64,000 nucleotides of DNA from Blastomyces gilchristii SLH14081 (lineage: Eukaryota; Ascomycota; Eurotiomycetes; Onygenales; Ajellomycetaceae). This document shows, in pieces, positions 42,758 through 52,685 of this stretch. A program made the translations under genes and the position numbers. The notes beneath the pieces were generated by a model. It did not search any database. It saw only the letters and a list, made by a program, of their open reading frames with translations, and had not been told where the DNA came from. The stretch spans positions 4,177,393 through 4,241,392 of the forward strand of contig NW_003101679.1 of NCBI RefSeq assembly GCF_000003855.2, written 5' to 3'. The number at the start of each line of letters is the position of its first letter. Positions within the stretch are counted from its first letter, which is position 1.

Positions 42758-43557
42758 ATGCCCGCCCGCCTCTCTATAGAGCGTCCCTCGCCAACGACGG
42801 CCCTCTTCACCGTCTCCAATGTCTCCGTCCGCTCCACGATCACCTCAAAGGCCCTCTTCGCCCTCGAAGTTCTACTCCGGGTCCTCCTTTTCACATTCGT
42901 GCTGCTCGTCAACGGAGCGTTAATTCGCGATTACATATTAACTTTCGATGATGGGATTATGCGCTGGGAAGCCGTGTGGTCGAGTAGTATTGGAGCTCTC
43001 GCCTGTCGTATTGCGGATCGGCAGCAATGGCAGCTTGTCTGTCCTGTGAGCGCGATGCTTGTGTACATCATTTTTCGCAGGGGGTATACTGGTTGGTTTC
43101 TTCTCATTTCCTTCTCTCTAAATTTCTACTACATTTTAGGTTTATGGCATGAAATCAAGGCTGCGTATTTGCTCCAATGGCTAACTTACATCTATGGTCC
43201 AGAGGAATCACTGCTAGTCATTCGCGGGCTCGGAGTTCAAACCTCAACCTCCTCCGCAACTTACCTCTCAACCGCCTCGACACGATTTATTCCTACTACA
43301 CAAATACAGGATATTGTGATCCATGAGGCATTCAAGGGTTTTGAAGTGAAGTTCTACCTCGCCATCATTGTGGAAGGGGAGTCAAACGTAGTTGTGGTGT
43401 TCCCGGTAAGCCATCATACATATTCTGCATACTAATTGTCTCGTCAATTCGGGGGACTGCGTTTAATGCTAGAGATCAACAGAATCTACTGCCCCGACGA
43501 TCTGTTCTTGAAGATGTCTGGAAAGGAGCCCGTAAATGCCTTTACGATCCAAATTGA
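42758..43557 (+). CDS. GPI15: PIG-H/Gpi15 subunit of GPI-GlcNAc transferase
   Basis: Exons 42758-43091, 43203-43405 and 43483-43557 give 203 residues. PIG-H is a subunit of the ER complex that transfers GlcNAc to phosphatidylinositol, the first step of GPI-anchor synthesis. Two N-terminal hydrophobic segments (about 30-55 and 88-108) fit the membrane hairpin of the family. The cytosolic PIG-H domain reads EESLLVIRGLGVQTSTSS, ATYLSTASTRFIPTTQIQD, VIHEAFKGFEVKFYL, and ends LLPRRSVLEDVWKGARKCLY. Intron 1 (111 nt) has a GTTGGT donor and a CTAAC branch. Its length is a multiple of three and it holds no stop, so an unspliced frame also reads through; splicing restores the family sequence FRRGYTEESLL. 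The gene is convergent with the PUS3-like gene, with 135 bp between stop codons. Confidence 0.9.
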
Positions 43558-43692
43558 CACCTGACTCGTTCTCAGTCATTCTACAGTTTTGTCCACAGTT
43601 TGTTGACGCGTGGGAGCTCGACACTCACAAAGAGACACCAATCCAAGGGCATTAATAATCTAAGTGGGAATAAAATGTGAGTGGATTCTACG

Positions 43693-45849
43693 CTAAGGAT
43701 CGACGTTAGAGATATCCTGTCCTTTGACCTGTGCAATAGTTTTCTTCCCTGGTCGTTTTGTGTATCTCGCGTTGATCACCTCCACTGGGTCAAGCCTGCG
43801 CCTTTGCATCAGGGGCACATATTTCCCACCAAATTTCCCTTCATTACCTCCATAAAACACCTTCTGACTTCTATTTTCCAGGTCTGGGGTAGAGTTCTTA
43901 AACCTGCCCCGAGTAAGCGCGCTCTTGTCACCTTGGCTCACAGCAAGATCGAGAAGCTCACCCGCCAATATCTCATCTATCTTCCGCTGTCTCCACACCC
44001 TCCAGAGCGTATCAACCATACTCCCTTGGCCAAATTTGTTGTTATCCCCCTTTCCAACTTTTGCTGTCCGTGAATCGCCCGCATAGACCCAATTCATCGC
44101 ATCTTCTCTGCTCCCACTGCTTTCATCGGGGAATACGCAATCCCAGAGAACCAGCGGTGCGTCCGATGCGATCTCATACGTGGGCCGACGAGGATTCCTC
44201 TCTACGTCCAGTAGCTCTGGTATGATCGACGGAGGCTCAAGTCCCTGGCCTACCAAGAACAGTATCGCGGCTAGGTGTCGGACCTGATGCCAGAGGAAAG
44301 CAGATCCGTGAATCGTGATGGTATATATTTTAATATTGGACGTCGATGTGTCCCATGTCGACTCATTTGCCGTTGTTCTATCATGCTCGGATTTCAAGGG
44401 ACGGAATCCGGGCTGTCCCAAATATGACAAAGGTTTTGTTTTGGGGTCGAGCAGCTCGATATCGGCATGATAGATATGCCGCACATGGTTTGTTATCTGC
44501 TTGCTCGGGTCTACTTTGCAAAAATTTCGGAAGTCGTGGGATCCAATCAGATATTTCGCGCCTTCACGCATCGCTTCGATATCCAACCATCCTTCTCTAG
44601 GTTGCTCAGTGTGCGCTCCATTGGGGCTCCGCTCTGAACCTTGCTCCTGCCGTCCTCGTTTCAGGAAGCCTAGGGGACCCGGCGTTGGAGAGAACGCTGG
44701 CTGCGTAAAAAAGTAACGATATCGGCGTTCGCGGCAGGAGAATCTGGCATCAAAATCCGGGGGCGGGTTCGGACACCATGCTAACACGCGGATATCCTCT
44801 GGTAACACTCTGTTCAGAATAGTTATATAAGGCAACTCATCTGCAATGTCGTCCCAGTCGTCTTCGGTATCAGAATTTTCTGAGCCAGAAAATGATAATC
44901 CACCGAGGGGACTTTCCACCCCGCTATCGTAGACATTAGTAGAAGCACCAGCGGAAACCTCTGCAGTAGTTACTACTGCGCCGACATCAGTACCAGTACC
45001 GTCACTTTTCACCTCGACCCTCTTCTTCGGCCGCGCACTCCGCACCCTAATCCCAACAACCTGCCCAAACGCACTAACCCCTCTATCTGTCCTCCCACAC
45101 TTCGAATACTGACAGCCAGTCCAATCAATCTTATATGCTCGTCCATCTCCCCTGTCCTGTTCCGCATTTACACCTCCCATATCATCCTCACTCCCAACCC
45201 CTTCCCCCTCCACCGCCTGCGGAAATATCAACCGCGCCTTCCTCAGCGCCTTCCATAACTCCTCCTCAATAGTCGGCAGAGGCGTGGTATTGCCATTAGC
45301 GTGTTCGTAGCCATTGTATCTTTGACCCAGATAGGCGAATTTCAGCGCGATAAAGCGCATGTTATATTTTGAGGGGTCAATGTCGCGGGATTTCTTAGTG
45401 GAGCGACGTGAGGCGGAGGAGGAGGACGATGAGGATGATGAAGATGGGGAGCGGAGAACTGCGGGCACGTCTGCGGGCTTGTTACTTGGACGTCCTCTGT
45501 TGGCTACTGCATCTGCACCCGTGCGATCATCGCTGGTGCTGTTGCTGTGGTTTTGGGAATTTAGCTGGCGTTCCAGCTCTGCGATGCGGGATATGAGACT
45601 CGATTGGCTCCAGGTGGAGTAGTCGGGTTGATTTTCGTGGGGAGGTTTTATGATCGCTGCTGCGACGGAGTTGTCCGGAATGGTCATCTTGTTGGAACTG
45701 CGGATGGAGGATGAGAATGATCTCTTTGGTCTTGCGAGGACAATTGCGTTCGAACACGGTGATCGGAGGTAAAATATTGGTCCTAGGGTGGTAGCATTGC
45801 CTGCTGAGTGTCGTCTGAAGCTGTAGAGCTTCTGGAAGGGCGGCTTCAT
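43693..45849 (-). CDS. DEG1: tRNA pseudouridine synthase Pus3/Deg1
   Basis: An intronless frame of 718 codons. Pus3/Deg1 converts U38 and U39 of the tRNA anticodon arm to pseudouridine. The TruA-type fold is visible: MRFIALKFAYLGQRYNGYE (164-182), catalytic motif KCGRTDRGVSAFGQ with Asp255, PPPDFDARFSCRERRYRYFF, GSHDFRNFCKVDP and AFLWHQVRHLAAILFLVGQG. The protein is longer than yeast Deg1 because of a Ser-rich N-terminal region (a Ser run near 135-145) and acidic inserts around 215-235 and 300-335. Residues 1-54 look like a basic mitochondrial-type presequence, followed by an in-frame ATG at codon 55, so two isoforms are possible. Confidence 0.94.
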   Translation of the reverse strand: MKPPFQKLYSFRRHSAGNATTLGPIFYLRSPCSNAIVLARPKRSFSSSIRSSNKMTIPDNSVAAAIIKPPHENQPDYSTWSQSSLISRIAELERQLNSQNHSNSTSDDRTGADAVANRGRPSNKPADVPAVLRSPSSSSSSSSSSASRRSTKKSRDIDPSKYNMRFIALKFAYLGQRYNGYEHANGNTTPLPTIEEELWKALRKARLIFPQAVEGEGVGSEDDMGGVNAEQDRGDGRAYKIDWTGCQYSKCGRTDRGVSAFGQVVGIRVRSARPKKRVEVKSDGTGTDVGAVVTTAEVSAGASTNVYDSGVESPLGGLSFSGSENSDTEDDWDDIADELPYITILNRVLPEDIRVLAWCPNPPPDFDARFSCRERRYRYFFTQPAFSPTPGPLGFLKRGRQEQGSERSPNGAHTEQPREGWLDIEAMREGAKYLIGSHDFRNFCKVDPSKQITNHVRHIYHADIELLDPKTKPLSYLGQPGFRPLKSEHDRTTANESTWDTSTSNIKIYTITIHGSAFLWHQVRHLAAILFLVGQGLEPPSIIPELLDVERNPRRPTYEIASDAPLVLWDCVFPDESSGSREDAMNWVYAGDSRTAKVGKGDNNKFGQGSMVDTLWRVWRQRKIDEILAGELLDLAVSQGDKSALTRGRFKNSTPDLENRSQKVFYGGNEGKFGGKYVPLMQRRRLDPVEVINARYTKRPGKKTIAQVKGQDISNVDP

Positions 45850-46091
45850 GCCCTCAGAGGTGAGAAGCCGGATGGTTCATTCGATATTGACCACACGGTC
45901 TTACGGTGCCATTTCCTCCTTTTTCTTTTTGGAGTTCCATATTTCGACGCTTTTTGGAGAGTGGTTTAAAAAAAATACGGCATTTGTATTGAAATATTTT
46001 AAATTACGACCAGTTCGATCCAATTAATTCCTGTTTATAATACGCTAGTAATAATTAATCAGGGCGCGATAATGGATCACATGATCTTATC
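45850..46091. other. Intergenic flank
   Basis: AT-rich upstream flank of the PUS3-like gene, presumably containing its promoter. No gene seen. Confidence 0.4.
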
Positions 46092-46440
46092 ACCAGGAGC
46101 TTGGAATAACTTATCTCAGCATGCTCAGCCTCTCTTCTCGATATTTTCGGATTAGCGCGACCAACTAAACTCCTTTAGACTTCTGCCAAGTCCTGCTAAC
46201 TTCTGGACCAATAAGAGACTTCACACATGCTCGCAACCTAATATCTCATAGAGAGTCTGAGAAGAAACAGTTTCATCATGTATGGAAAATCAACTCCACT
46301 CATACAAAATATTCAATTGACTTTGAAATCATACATCTACTCTAAATATCTGTCTGATCATCATCAAACTGATATTTTTTGAATTCTCAGTCATTCTGCT
46401 ATCATCTCTGCTATTTTACAACTCACTACTTCTTCTCATC

Positions 46441-46689
46441 ATGTCACAATCATTGACAAAAGACAGTGTGTCTTTTGAATCTCAAGACACTCAATGTCAG
46501 ACATGCTTCAGTCAATATTCTTCATCACTTGAAGATGAATTCTCTCTACAATCACTACAGTCTCTCAACAATGTAGATGATGAATATGACACATCAGACA
46601 GTGACTTAACAGAGCTTGAATCTATTGATACTTCTTCAGAATTTGAGATCACTGATACTGATATCAATACCCTGCAAGCTTATTCATGA
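46441..46689 (+). CDS. Small Ser/Asp/Glu-rich frame inside the inverted-repeat element
   Basis: An 82-codon ATG frame within the CpG-free core of the element, rich in Ser, Asp, Glu, Thr and Gln (MSQSLTKDSVSFESQDT...). It has two close cysteines (CQTC near residues 19-22) but no known domain. It could be the degenerate N-terminus of an element protein, a small element gene or a chance frame. Confidence 0.3.
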   Translation: MSQSLTKDSVSFESQDTQCQTCFSQYSSSLEDEFSLQSLQSLNNVDDEYDTSDSDLTELESIDTSSEFEITDTDINTLQAYS

Positions 46690-46898
46690 TTGAACTGCTG
46701 TGACTCACAGCACCTGTCTACAATGCCTTATAATCAGCAGAAAAGACAGTCAAAATTATCTCACATTGTCAGAACATTACAGCAAAACAGTTGAGAAATG
46801 AAGGCCTTTATAGAGGCTTGAATTCAGAGTTCTGATATCTTGACTCATCAATGATACAGTTGTCACAAGTTGATGTGCTGTATGAGATTGTCAAGAGA

Positions 46899-46927
46899 TC
46901 AGAAGTTGTCAGAAGTTGTCAGAAGTC
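46899..46927 (+). repeat. Short tandem repeat, 10-bp unit
   Basis: About three copies of TCAGAAGTTG in the core of the inverted-repeat element. Too few and too close to be a CRISPR array. Confidence 0.7.
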
Positions 46928-47458
46928 ACTGAAAAATACACTCAGTGCTTTGACTATAGTCTCTGATAACTGAATAGATGTTTTAATAGCAAGATCAAGG
47001 TGTTGAGTGACTAGACATGATCATGATTGAAAAATTAGCAAATCATTCTCATGTTCAAAATCATAGTAGCAGTTTTCAACACAACACTTCATACTCAGAA
47101 TATATGTATTTTCAGATAAAAATTACATCAATCAACAGAAAATTGAAAAATTAATTCTTCAAGATAATAGAGAAATGATCTATAAGTGATGTTGCACAGT
47201 GATTCTATCTCAAACATTATGATTGAAGCAAATTGTTCCCACATTACTAACAAACAGAAACTGTTTTTTCTCAGATGCTCCGCGAAGAGTTTGCTGAGGA
47301 TGTCTCATTTAGGTTTAGTGTAAGCCCTGTGACAGTTGATTGGCTCAGATGTTAGCAGGACTTGGCAGAAAGTAGCAGTAGTTCGGATTGAGTTAGCTCG
47401 GAGTGGAGTGGCTGAGTTTACTGAGATAAGGAATAACGACAGATTCATTTCTCCTGGT

Positions 47459-48366
47459 AAATAGAAATATTTTATCTGAACTGTTTCCTCCAAATTCTTG
47501 TGGCTCAGCAGATGAAAGTTCTGCAATCCATTTCCTCTTCAAAGGCAACATAATTCAGCCACTAGAAAGTATATATATTATGACAGTATAGTTATACCTT
47601 TCACCCACAACTGGTAACAAAACATTATTTTTCTTCCTCGTGATTGTCCCTTTAATAGATCTGACCTCTCTGTTCTATGCCATCAGACTTCCTGAATAGT
47701 GATATTGAAATTCACTAAGGAATCACTGCAACACCAAAATAAACCGCGGTGTGCGCGGTTGTGGCCGTGTGGTCTTATCCGTAACCTGCTCGTGTTTGAG
47801 AATGAAAGCCATGGGTGACTTTTCATACATCTCGCTATCATGCTCAAGGGGTAGGAAATCCTTTCTTAAGCACGCTGACCTATAGTGGCAGAACATGTTT
47901 GTTAAAACAAACGGTAGACGCTGAGCCAAGTATGGAAGCGCAACGCGATTGTTGTAGGCGCAGATCTGGAGACAGCTGAGGTGTAATTCCGACGTATTTC
48001 TTCGGTAGCTAGTAGTTGCAATGTTAAGGTTCCATCAGGGTTTGGAATTCTTCAGCCCACTTCATTTACTTGCTGCATCTCGAAGTTGAACGGTAACGCC
48101 CCTGGGAACGCGAGAGTATCGGGGATGAAGAGAAGCATTCGTAAACCATATAGCCAATCTGAATGTGGCCACATTGATTTTCGCCCGAAGCATTATAGAG
48201 TATCGGCTAAATGGATGATCAAGGCTTGGTATGTATAGTTCTACATATCCCTGTTTCGTAGATGGATATAGAAGCCCGGTGGATGAGGTATTCACAACGG
48301 GAACGGTCTTTCCTTAATTCTCTATCGACCGTACCCAGTGAAATTGTTAGCAACAATGTTCGCATT
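47459..48366. other. Intergenic region
   Basis: Short minus-strand frames (47929-47723 and 48295-48062) without domains. Nothing else recognisable. Confidence 0.4.
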
Positions 48367-49290
48367 TCAACGATTCCAGTAGAAAGGAGAAAAAGGGCTT
48401 TTCTCTAACCTACCGAATTTATCGATCATTGATTGAATAATTTTGCATGCTTTCTTTACGTACTGAGGCTTGACCGACAGGTCAGATGACCAACTGAACG
48501 ATATTTGAACATGGTGAAACTTCTCAAACATTAGCTTCATACGCTCGATCGGCCATAGGGGGCCATAGCCCTTCGGAAATTTGGCTTCGTTGCCATTAAA
48601 TGTAAAATGGAAGTCGACACTTTGTACTGCAGAAAATATGCTTAGGCTGTCGTAAGAGTAGAGATCCAAGACAGGAACCCCTTTGGAATTCCAGAAGACC
48701 TCCAATTTCAGCCCGAGTTTGTGAATCTTGGACGCCACGGTTTCCTGCAACCTATGCACGAAGTTACAACCAGGTATCCTGAGGACTCGGGCGTGGATGG
48801 AAAACCGAAAATCGGAAAACAGGACTTCCGAAGCTTCTCTATAGAGTTGCCGGTTGACCCTCATCAACGAGGTCATTTCCTTCCTGCCAGACCATGAATC
48901 TGGATTTCCGTACCCCAGGGGAACAAGCGGGATCTCATTCCCCCAGATCCGTTTATAAGATATGCTCTCAATAGTTGTCTTCACGATCAGTTCTCTGTTT
49001 GACGGTGGACGGAGGGCATAGAAGTAAATAAGATCACGCAGTTCCCGTGGGAGACGGACAAAGTAGTGGAAGGAATCGGGCTTCGTAACTTGGGAGACGA
49101 GAAGGATGTGCGGTCGATAGTGTCTCTGGTTCTCTGGTGGGTTGAGATAGCACTGACTCAAACGTGAAAGGAACGAAGGGGTGACGTTGTTCTCCCTGTC
49201 CCGAGAGTGTTCAAGCTCCTTTCGAAGGTCCTCTGCTCTCTGGTGACTTTTCTCCAGACACTCCTCTGGATAGCGGGGGGGGTTGGTCAT
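48367..49290 (-). CDS. 2EXR-type fungal hypothetical protein
   Basis: An intronless 307-codon frame starting at ATG 49290. After a hydrophilic coiled-coil-like start (EECLEKSHQRAEDLRKELEH), a segment FHYFVRLPRELRDLIYFYAL (about 76-95) resembles the 2EXR / F-box-like motif common in fungal lineage-specific families. It is followed by MTSLMRVNRQLYREASEVLF, also typical of these proteins. The rest alternates hydrophobic and basic strands. Such proteins are abundant and fast-evolving, and no biochemical role is known; an adaptor role is only a guess. The gene is isolated, with an AAT microsatellite just upstream. Confidence 0.72.
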   Translation of the reverse strand: MTNPPRYPEECLEKSHQRAEDLRKELEHSRDRENNVTPSFLSRLSQCYLNPPENQRHYRPHILLVSQVTKPDSFHYFVRLPRELRDLIYFYALRPPSNRELIVKTTIESISYKRIWGNEIPLVPLGYGNPDSWSGRKEMTSLMRVNRQLYREASEVLFSDFRFSIHARVLRIPGCNFVHRLQETVASKIHKLGLKLEVFWNSKGVPVLDLYSYDSLSIFSAVQSVDFHFTFNGNEAKFPKGYGPLWPIERMKLMFEKFHHVQISFSWSSDLSVKPQYVKKACKIIQSMIDKFGRLEKSPFSPFYWNR

Positions 49291-50707
49291 TGTGTACTAC
49301 CAGGGATATCGGAGTACTCTGTAGATGGGACTTGTATGGAGCTACAATAATAATGATAATGATAATGACAATAATAATAATAATAATAATAATATGGCGT
49401 AGGAGGGGCAAGGGGGGTGGGGTAAAGGGGGCGGGGTGAGCAGGAGCTGCAATTGAAGATAGCTTATAGTTAGAACTTTCTGCTTAGAATAGCCTCAGAA
49501 GGTAGTCTATGTATTAGCGGGGTTTTGTTTTTAGGTCTATTTATTTATCAAATCTCTCCTGGCTTCCCTAAATAATCGACGACCAATAATAGGCTGCATG
49601 CCCCCGCACAAGCAGGCAACAAAGCAGAGCCTGCTTTCGTCCAACCTCCACTATTTCCACCACTGGTTTCTAACACACTCAAATGCTACCAGAACAAAGT
49701 TATAAGTGTCTGTCCAAACCAGTTCTGGGCCGGGATCAATGAGCCATCAACATACTCTGACTGCTCCGAGGCAAAAAATGGTTGCTTTCATGGCCCGTTC
49801 CAATTGAAACTGACCTTGAAGATATTCAACATCTTCGTACATACCCAGACGAGATAAACGTCTCAGTCCGCCTAGGTATCAGCTTGTCACTTTCTGGGGA
49901 CCTACGGGGTTGAAGCTACCTGATATCTTCTAGTAATAATGATTAAAGTTGACGAATGGAACAGAGCAGAGAAGACTAGCTATCGGACCTCTTGAATGAT
50001 TCCCAAACACCTTGGTAACTAACTACCTCCACTCCGGCTATCTATGAGAATGTTGCCGTCAAATGCCAAAAGAAAGACAAGAGACAAGGAAGGCAGAGAA
50101 AGGTGCGTGCATAGAAGGGACATCAATTTGGACTTAGAGCTGACATGGGGGCTTCAGAATTCATCTCGAGAAAGTCGTCATGTATGTCCTAGTAGTTCCA
50201 GGTGATGCCTCCTCAAAGGAAGCAACTGGATTTATCATCGCTTTTGTAGTTAAAAAGAAAAGCCATCATCGCCAGAAAAGATCAAGGAGTGCCTAAAGCC
50301 GATCCTACACAACTGGTGAAGTGAAAGGCAAACGAGAAAGAGGAATCATTATCTGTTTCAATGTTGTTGTTATCCTTGATATTTTTACCATCAGATTTAA
50401 ACCCGAGAGATAAGTAGTCTTTTCTGCTACAATGATAATAGTAAATGCTAAATACGGAATAATACAGCATTTCTGTTAGTCTTAGAGGTGTGTTACTTTT
50501 AAGAGCCGCCACTTCCTCAATGAACCACCTCTTTGTGACGTCGTGTTGAAGCTTCACCTGCCTATAATTAAGCTCTTCTCATCAAGCAACTGGGTGCCCG
50601 CCTACTAACAGAGTTCCCCATCATATCATCTTCCGCATCCTATCACACCTCAAGGCTACTATTCTTTCTACTATAGGCGCCGTCGATAGGATTTCGGATC
50701 CTTCAAA
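49291..50707. other. Intergenic region
   Basis: Contains the AAT microsatellite near the left edge and no supported gene; the frame at 50557-50282 has no recognisable feature. Confidence 0.5.
49346..49394 (+). repeat. AAT/GATAAT trinucleotide microsatellite
   Basis: Tandem AAT with interspersed GATAAT units just upstream of the 2EXR-like gene. Confidence 0.93.
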
Positions 50708-52004
50708 ATGGCTAATGGAAGTCTGTCCGAGTTCCATCCGCACCCGATCCCTCATGCAGAATTAGCATTACGAGGAAGCATCAATTTCTTGCATCCTGGC
50801 TATCAAGAGCCCCGCAATGTTCTACTGTACCTCCCGCGTGTTGATCAAGAAGCAGGTCCTCACACCTTTGGCGTTCACCATCAAACCGCGTTGATCGCCT
50901 GCCAGATCATCGGAAACAACGCATTTAAAACTGGCCGCCTTTGTCATGATAAAGATGGTCGACAGCCTGTAAATGTACCGCTTGATGGGGTGCTGACTGA
51001 CCCAACTTATTACTTTCTGGTTGACGCTGGCGCAAGTATGCAAACACCTCCGTATTTCTCGTGGCTGTTCTGATTCGTTTCTACTAGGCAAATACCCTAT
51101 TGTCCCCAGTTTTCAGGACTGGGAGTTCCCGCACGACTGCATCCCGGATGCTTGGGGACCCCCTTCCGTATTTCCTGAACCCCGTATATCTCGCTGTGGT
51201 ATCACCAACTTCTCGACATGCACTGAAGAGGCACACCTTGTGCCAAAGGAAGAACTGCTCTGGTACTATAGAAACGGGATGAGCCAATATTGTACAAACC
51301 TAGGAGATATTGATGATTCGGCAAACCTCGTTTCGCTTAGACCGGATATTCATAAATGCTTCGACAATCGGTGGTTCGTTATCGTCCCAAAGGTTGCCGG
51401 GGGGAGGGATGCGCCTGAGGTGGTGACCGGTACTCGTTCAGCACACTACGTATCACACATACTTTCCACAGCTGCTGCTGAATACTGGCCAACGTATCAC
51501 AACACCATAGTCCAATACCTTGATAGCAAATCCCGTCCTTATCTCTTTGCTCGGTTCGCTTGGGCCATTCTTCTTTTTGTGAAGCCCTTTGTTACAGCCG
51601 GCGACTCTCGCCACGTTGTTCGCCTCCAAGCGTCGACTGGTGTCGAGGATGTTGAGTTGGAATGGAAGGCAGAATTCTTAAGCGGGGCACAGCTTAGGGC
51701 CAGCTACAGTGGCGGGGGTCTCAAGAGCGCGACATCCAAAAAAGGAAGATCAGCATTAGATGCATTGGGAGAGGATAATGATCTTGCGGAGTCTAGTGAG
51801 GATAGCGATATCGGTATGGAGAACGACATCTGGGATAATGTCATGGATGAGTGGGAAGCAAGGGGGTATAGTAGGCGTCAGCAGATCTCCAGCGAGACTG
51901 CACCCGAGACTGCACCCGAGATTATATCAGCAGATGCCACAGGTCGGACCAATTTGAAATCAGATCCGTCAGGATTGCAGGTAGCGGAGTCCAAATATAT
52001 CTAA
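50708..52004 (+). CDS. HNH-nuclease-domain protein
   Basis: Exons 50708-51035 and 51088-52004, joined across a 52-nt intron, give 414 residues. The centre carries the fungal HNH_2-type domain: SRCGITNFSTCTEEAHLVPK (CxxT/S... and AHL-P), then DDSANLVSLRPDIHKCFDNRWFVIVPK, with the NLVSLRPDIHxxFD signature and the H-N-H candidate residues. The N-terminal 110 residues (NVLLYLPRVDQEAG, FKTGRLCHDKDG) match the common partner region of these proteins. The C-terminus is acidic and disordered (residues about 330-414). Ascomycetes carry many such proteins; nuclease activity is rarely tested, and links to heterokaryon or genome defence remain speculative. Neighbours give no clue. Confidence 0.82.
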
Positions 52005-52354
52005 ACCCTGTCACAAATTCAGACCTCCCAATCCAACATCTCGCACATTTCCCTCTGTTCTGTGTCGTGGTGAGACAAACCTGAAGTTAAGAATAATAGT
52101 ATGAGTGAAGCATTTCACTTTTATGTAAGTATAGTTATAGCAAACTTTTTAATTAGAGCCCATCAATTCCTTTATAATCAAGTGAGTAACAATCGTATTT
52201 AATCAAACTATTTCTGGCGATTAAAAGTTTTAAAGATTGATTTTCCATCTGTTATTTTATTCATTTAAAATAGAAAATCGAATTATTGAGTAAGAAATCG
52301 AGCTGAATTGGTCCATACTTTGCCTACCAGGCCACGCTCAGTACTCTGCGCCTT
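52005..52354. other. Intergenic region
   Basis: AT-rich 3' flank of the HNH-domain gene. Nothing recognisable. Confidence 0.4.
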
Positions 52355-52357
52355 TTA
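52355..52357 (+). repeat. TTA target-site duplication, left
   Basis: TTA immediately before the left terminal repeat of the MITE, matching TTA at 52683-52685 after the right terminal repeat. Confidence 0.75.
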
Positions 52358-52682
52358 GGGCCTGTTCGGTGCGTCCGTACTTTTTGAACGCAATAGTGGA
52401 TCTCATTAAAAATAGTGTATTTACCAATTATTAGTAGCAAGCTGGCGTTGTGCCACCACACTATTCCACCTTGCCTGCTGCTCTGGGGGGATGGAGAATG
52501 AACGGCCGCTCAATCCACCAAACACCTGGCCTTTTTCATCTGTACTTTGTAAAAAGCAGCTGTAATATTAGTACAGACACTCTGTCCACTGAACAGTCAT
52601 GATATTGGGGCTGTACTTTTTTAAAAAAAAGTGGAGATCCGTACAAAAAGAACGAGTACACACGGCCGCACCGAACAGGCCC
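52358..52682. mobile_element. 325-bp PIF/Harbinger-like MITE
   Basis: The block starts with GGGCCTGTTCGGTGCG and ends with its exact inverted copy CGCACCGAACAGGCCC, flanked by TTA on both sides. A 3-bp TTA/TWA duplication with GGGCC-type termini is the hallmark of Tourist/PIF-Harbinger MITEs. Subterminal sequence is also partly complementary (GTCCGTACTTTTTG on the left, CGTACAAAAAGAACG on the right). There is no room for a transposase, so the element is non-autonomous. It lies in the intergenic region after the HNH gene. The perfect 16-bp ends suggest recent insertion. Confidence 0.88.
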
Positions 52683-52685
52683 TTA

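Larger units (their letters stand above)
46092..47458. mobile_element. Non-autonomous DNA element with long terminal inverted repeats
   Basis: Two arms of roughly 165-175 bp in inverted orientation bound this block. A 19-bp segment at 46182-46200 (TCTGCCAAGTCCTGCTAAC) has its exact reverse complement at 47351-47369. Flanking matches are also inverted: CTTATCTCAG at 46110 with CTGAGATAAG at 47421-47430, and a CTGAGAA...AACAGTTTC block (about 46257-46273) matching 47258-47276. A weaker CACCAGGAG/CTCCTGG match may extend the ends to 46092 and 47458. The interior has no transposase and contains no CpG from about 46233 to 47280. Superfamily unknown; long arms would fit a Mutator-like or foldback element. 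No clear target duplication was found. Confidence 0.8.

Noticed and set aside
46899..46927. CRISPR-like direct repeats
   Set aside because: Contiguous 10-bp units with no spacers, in a eukaryotic genome.
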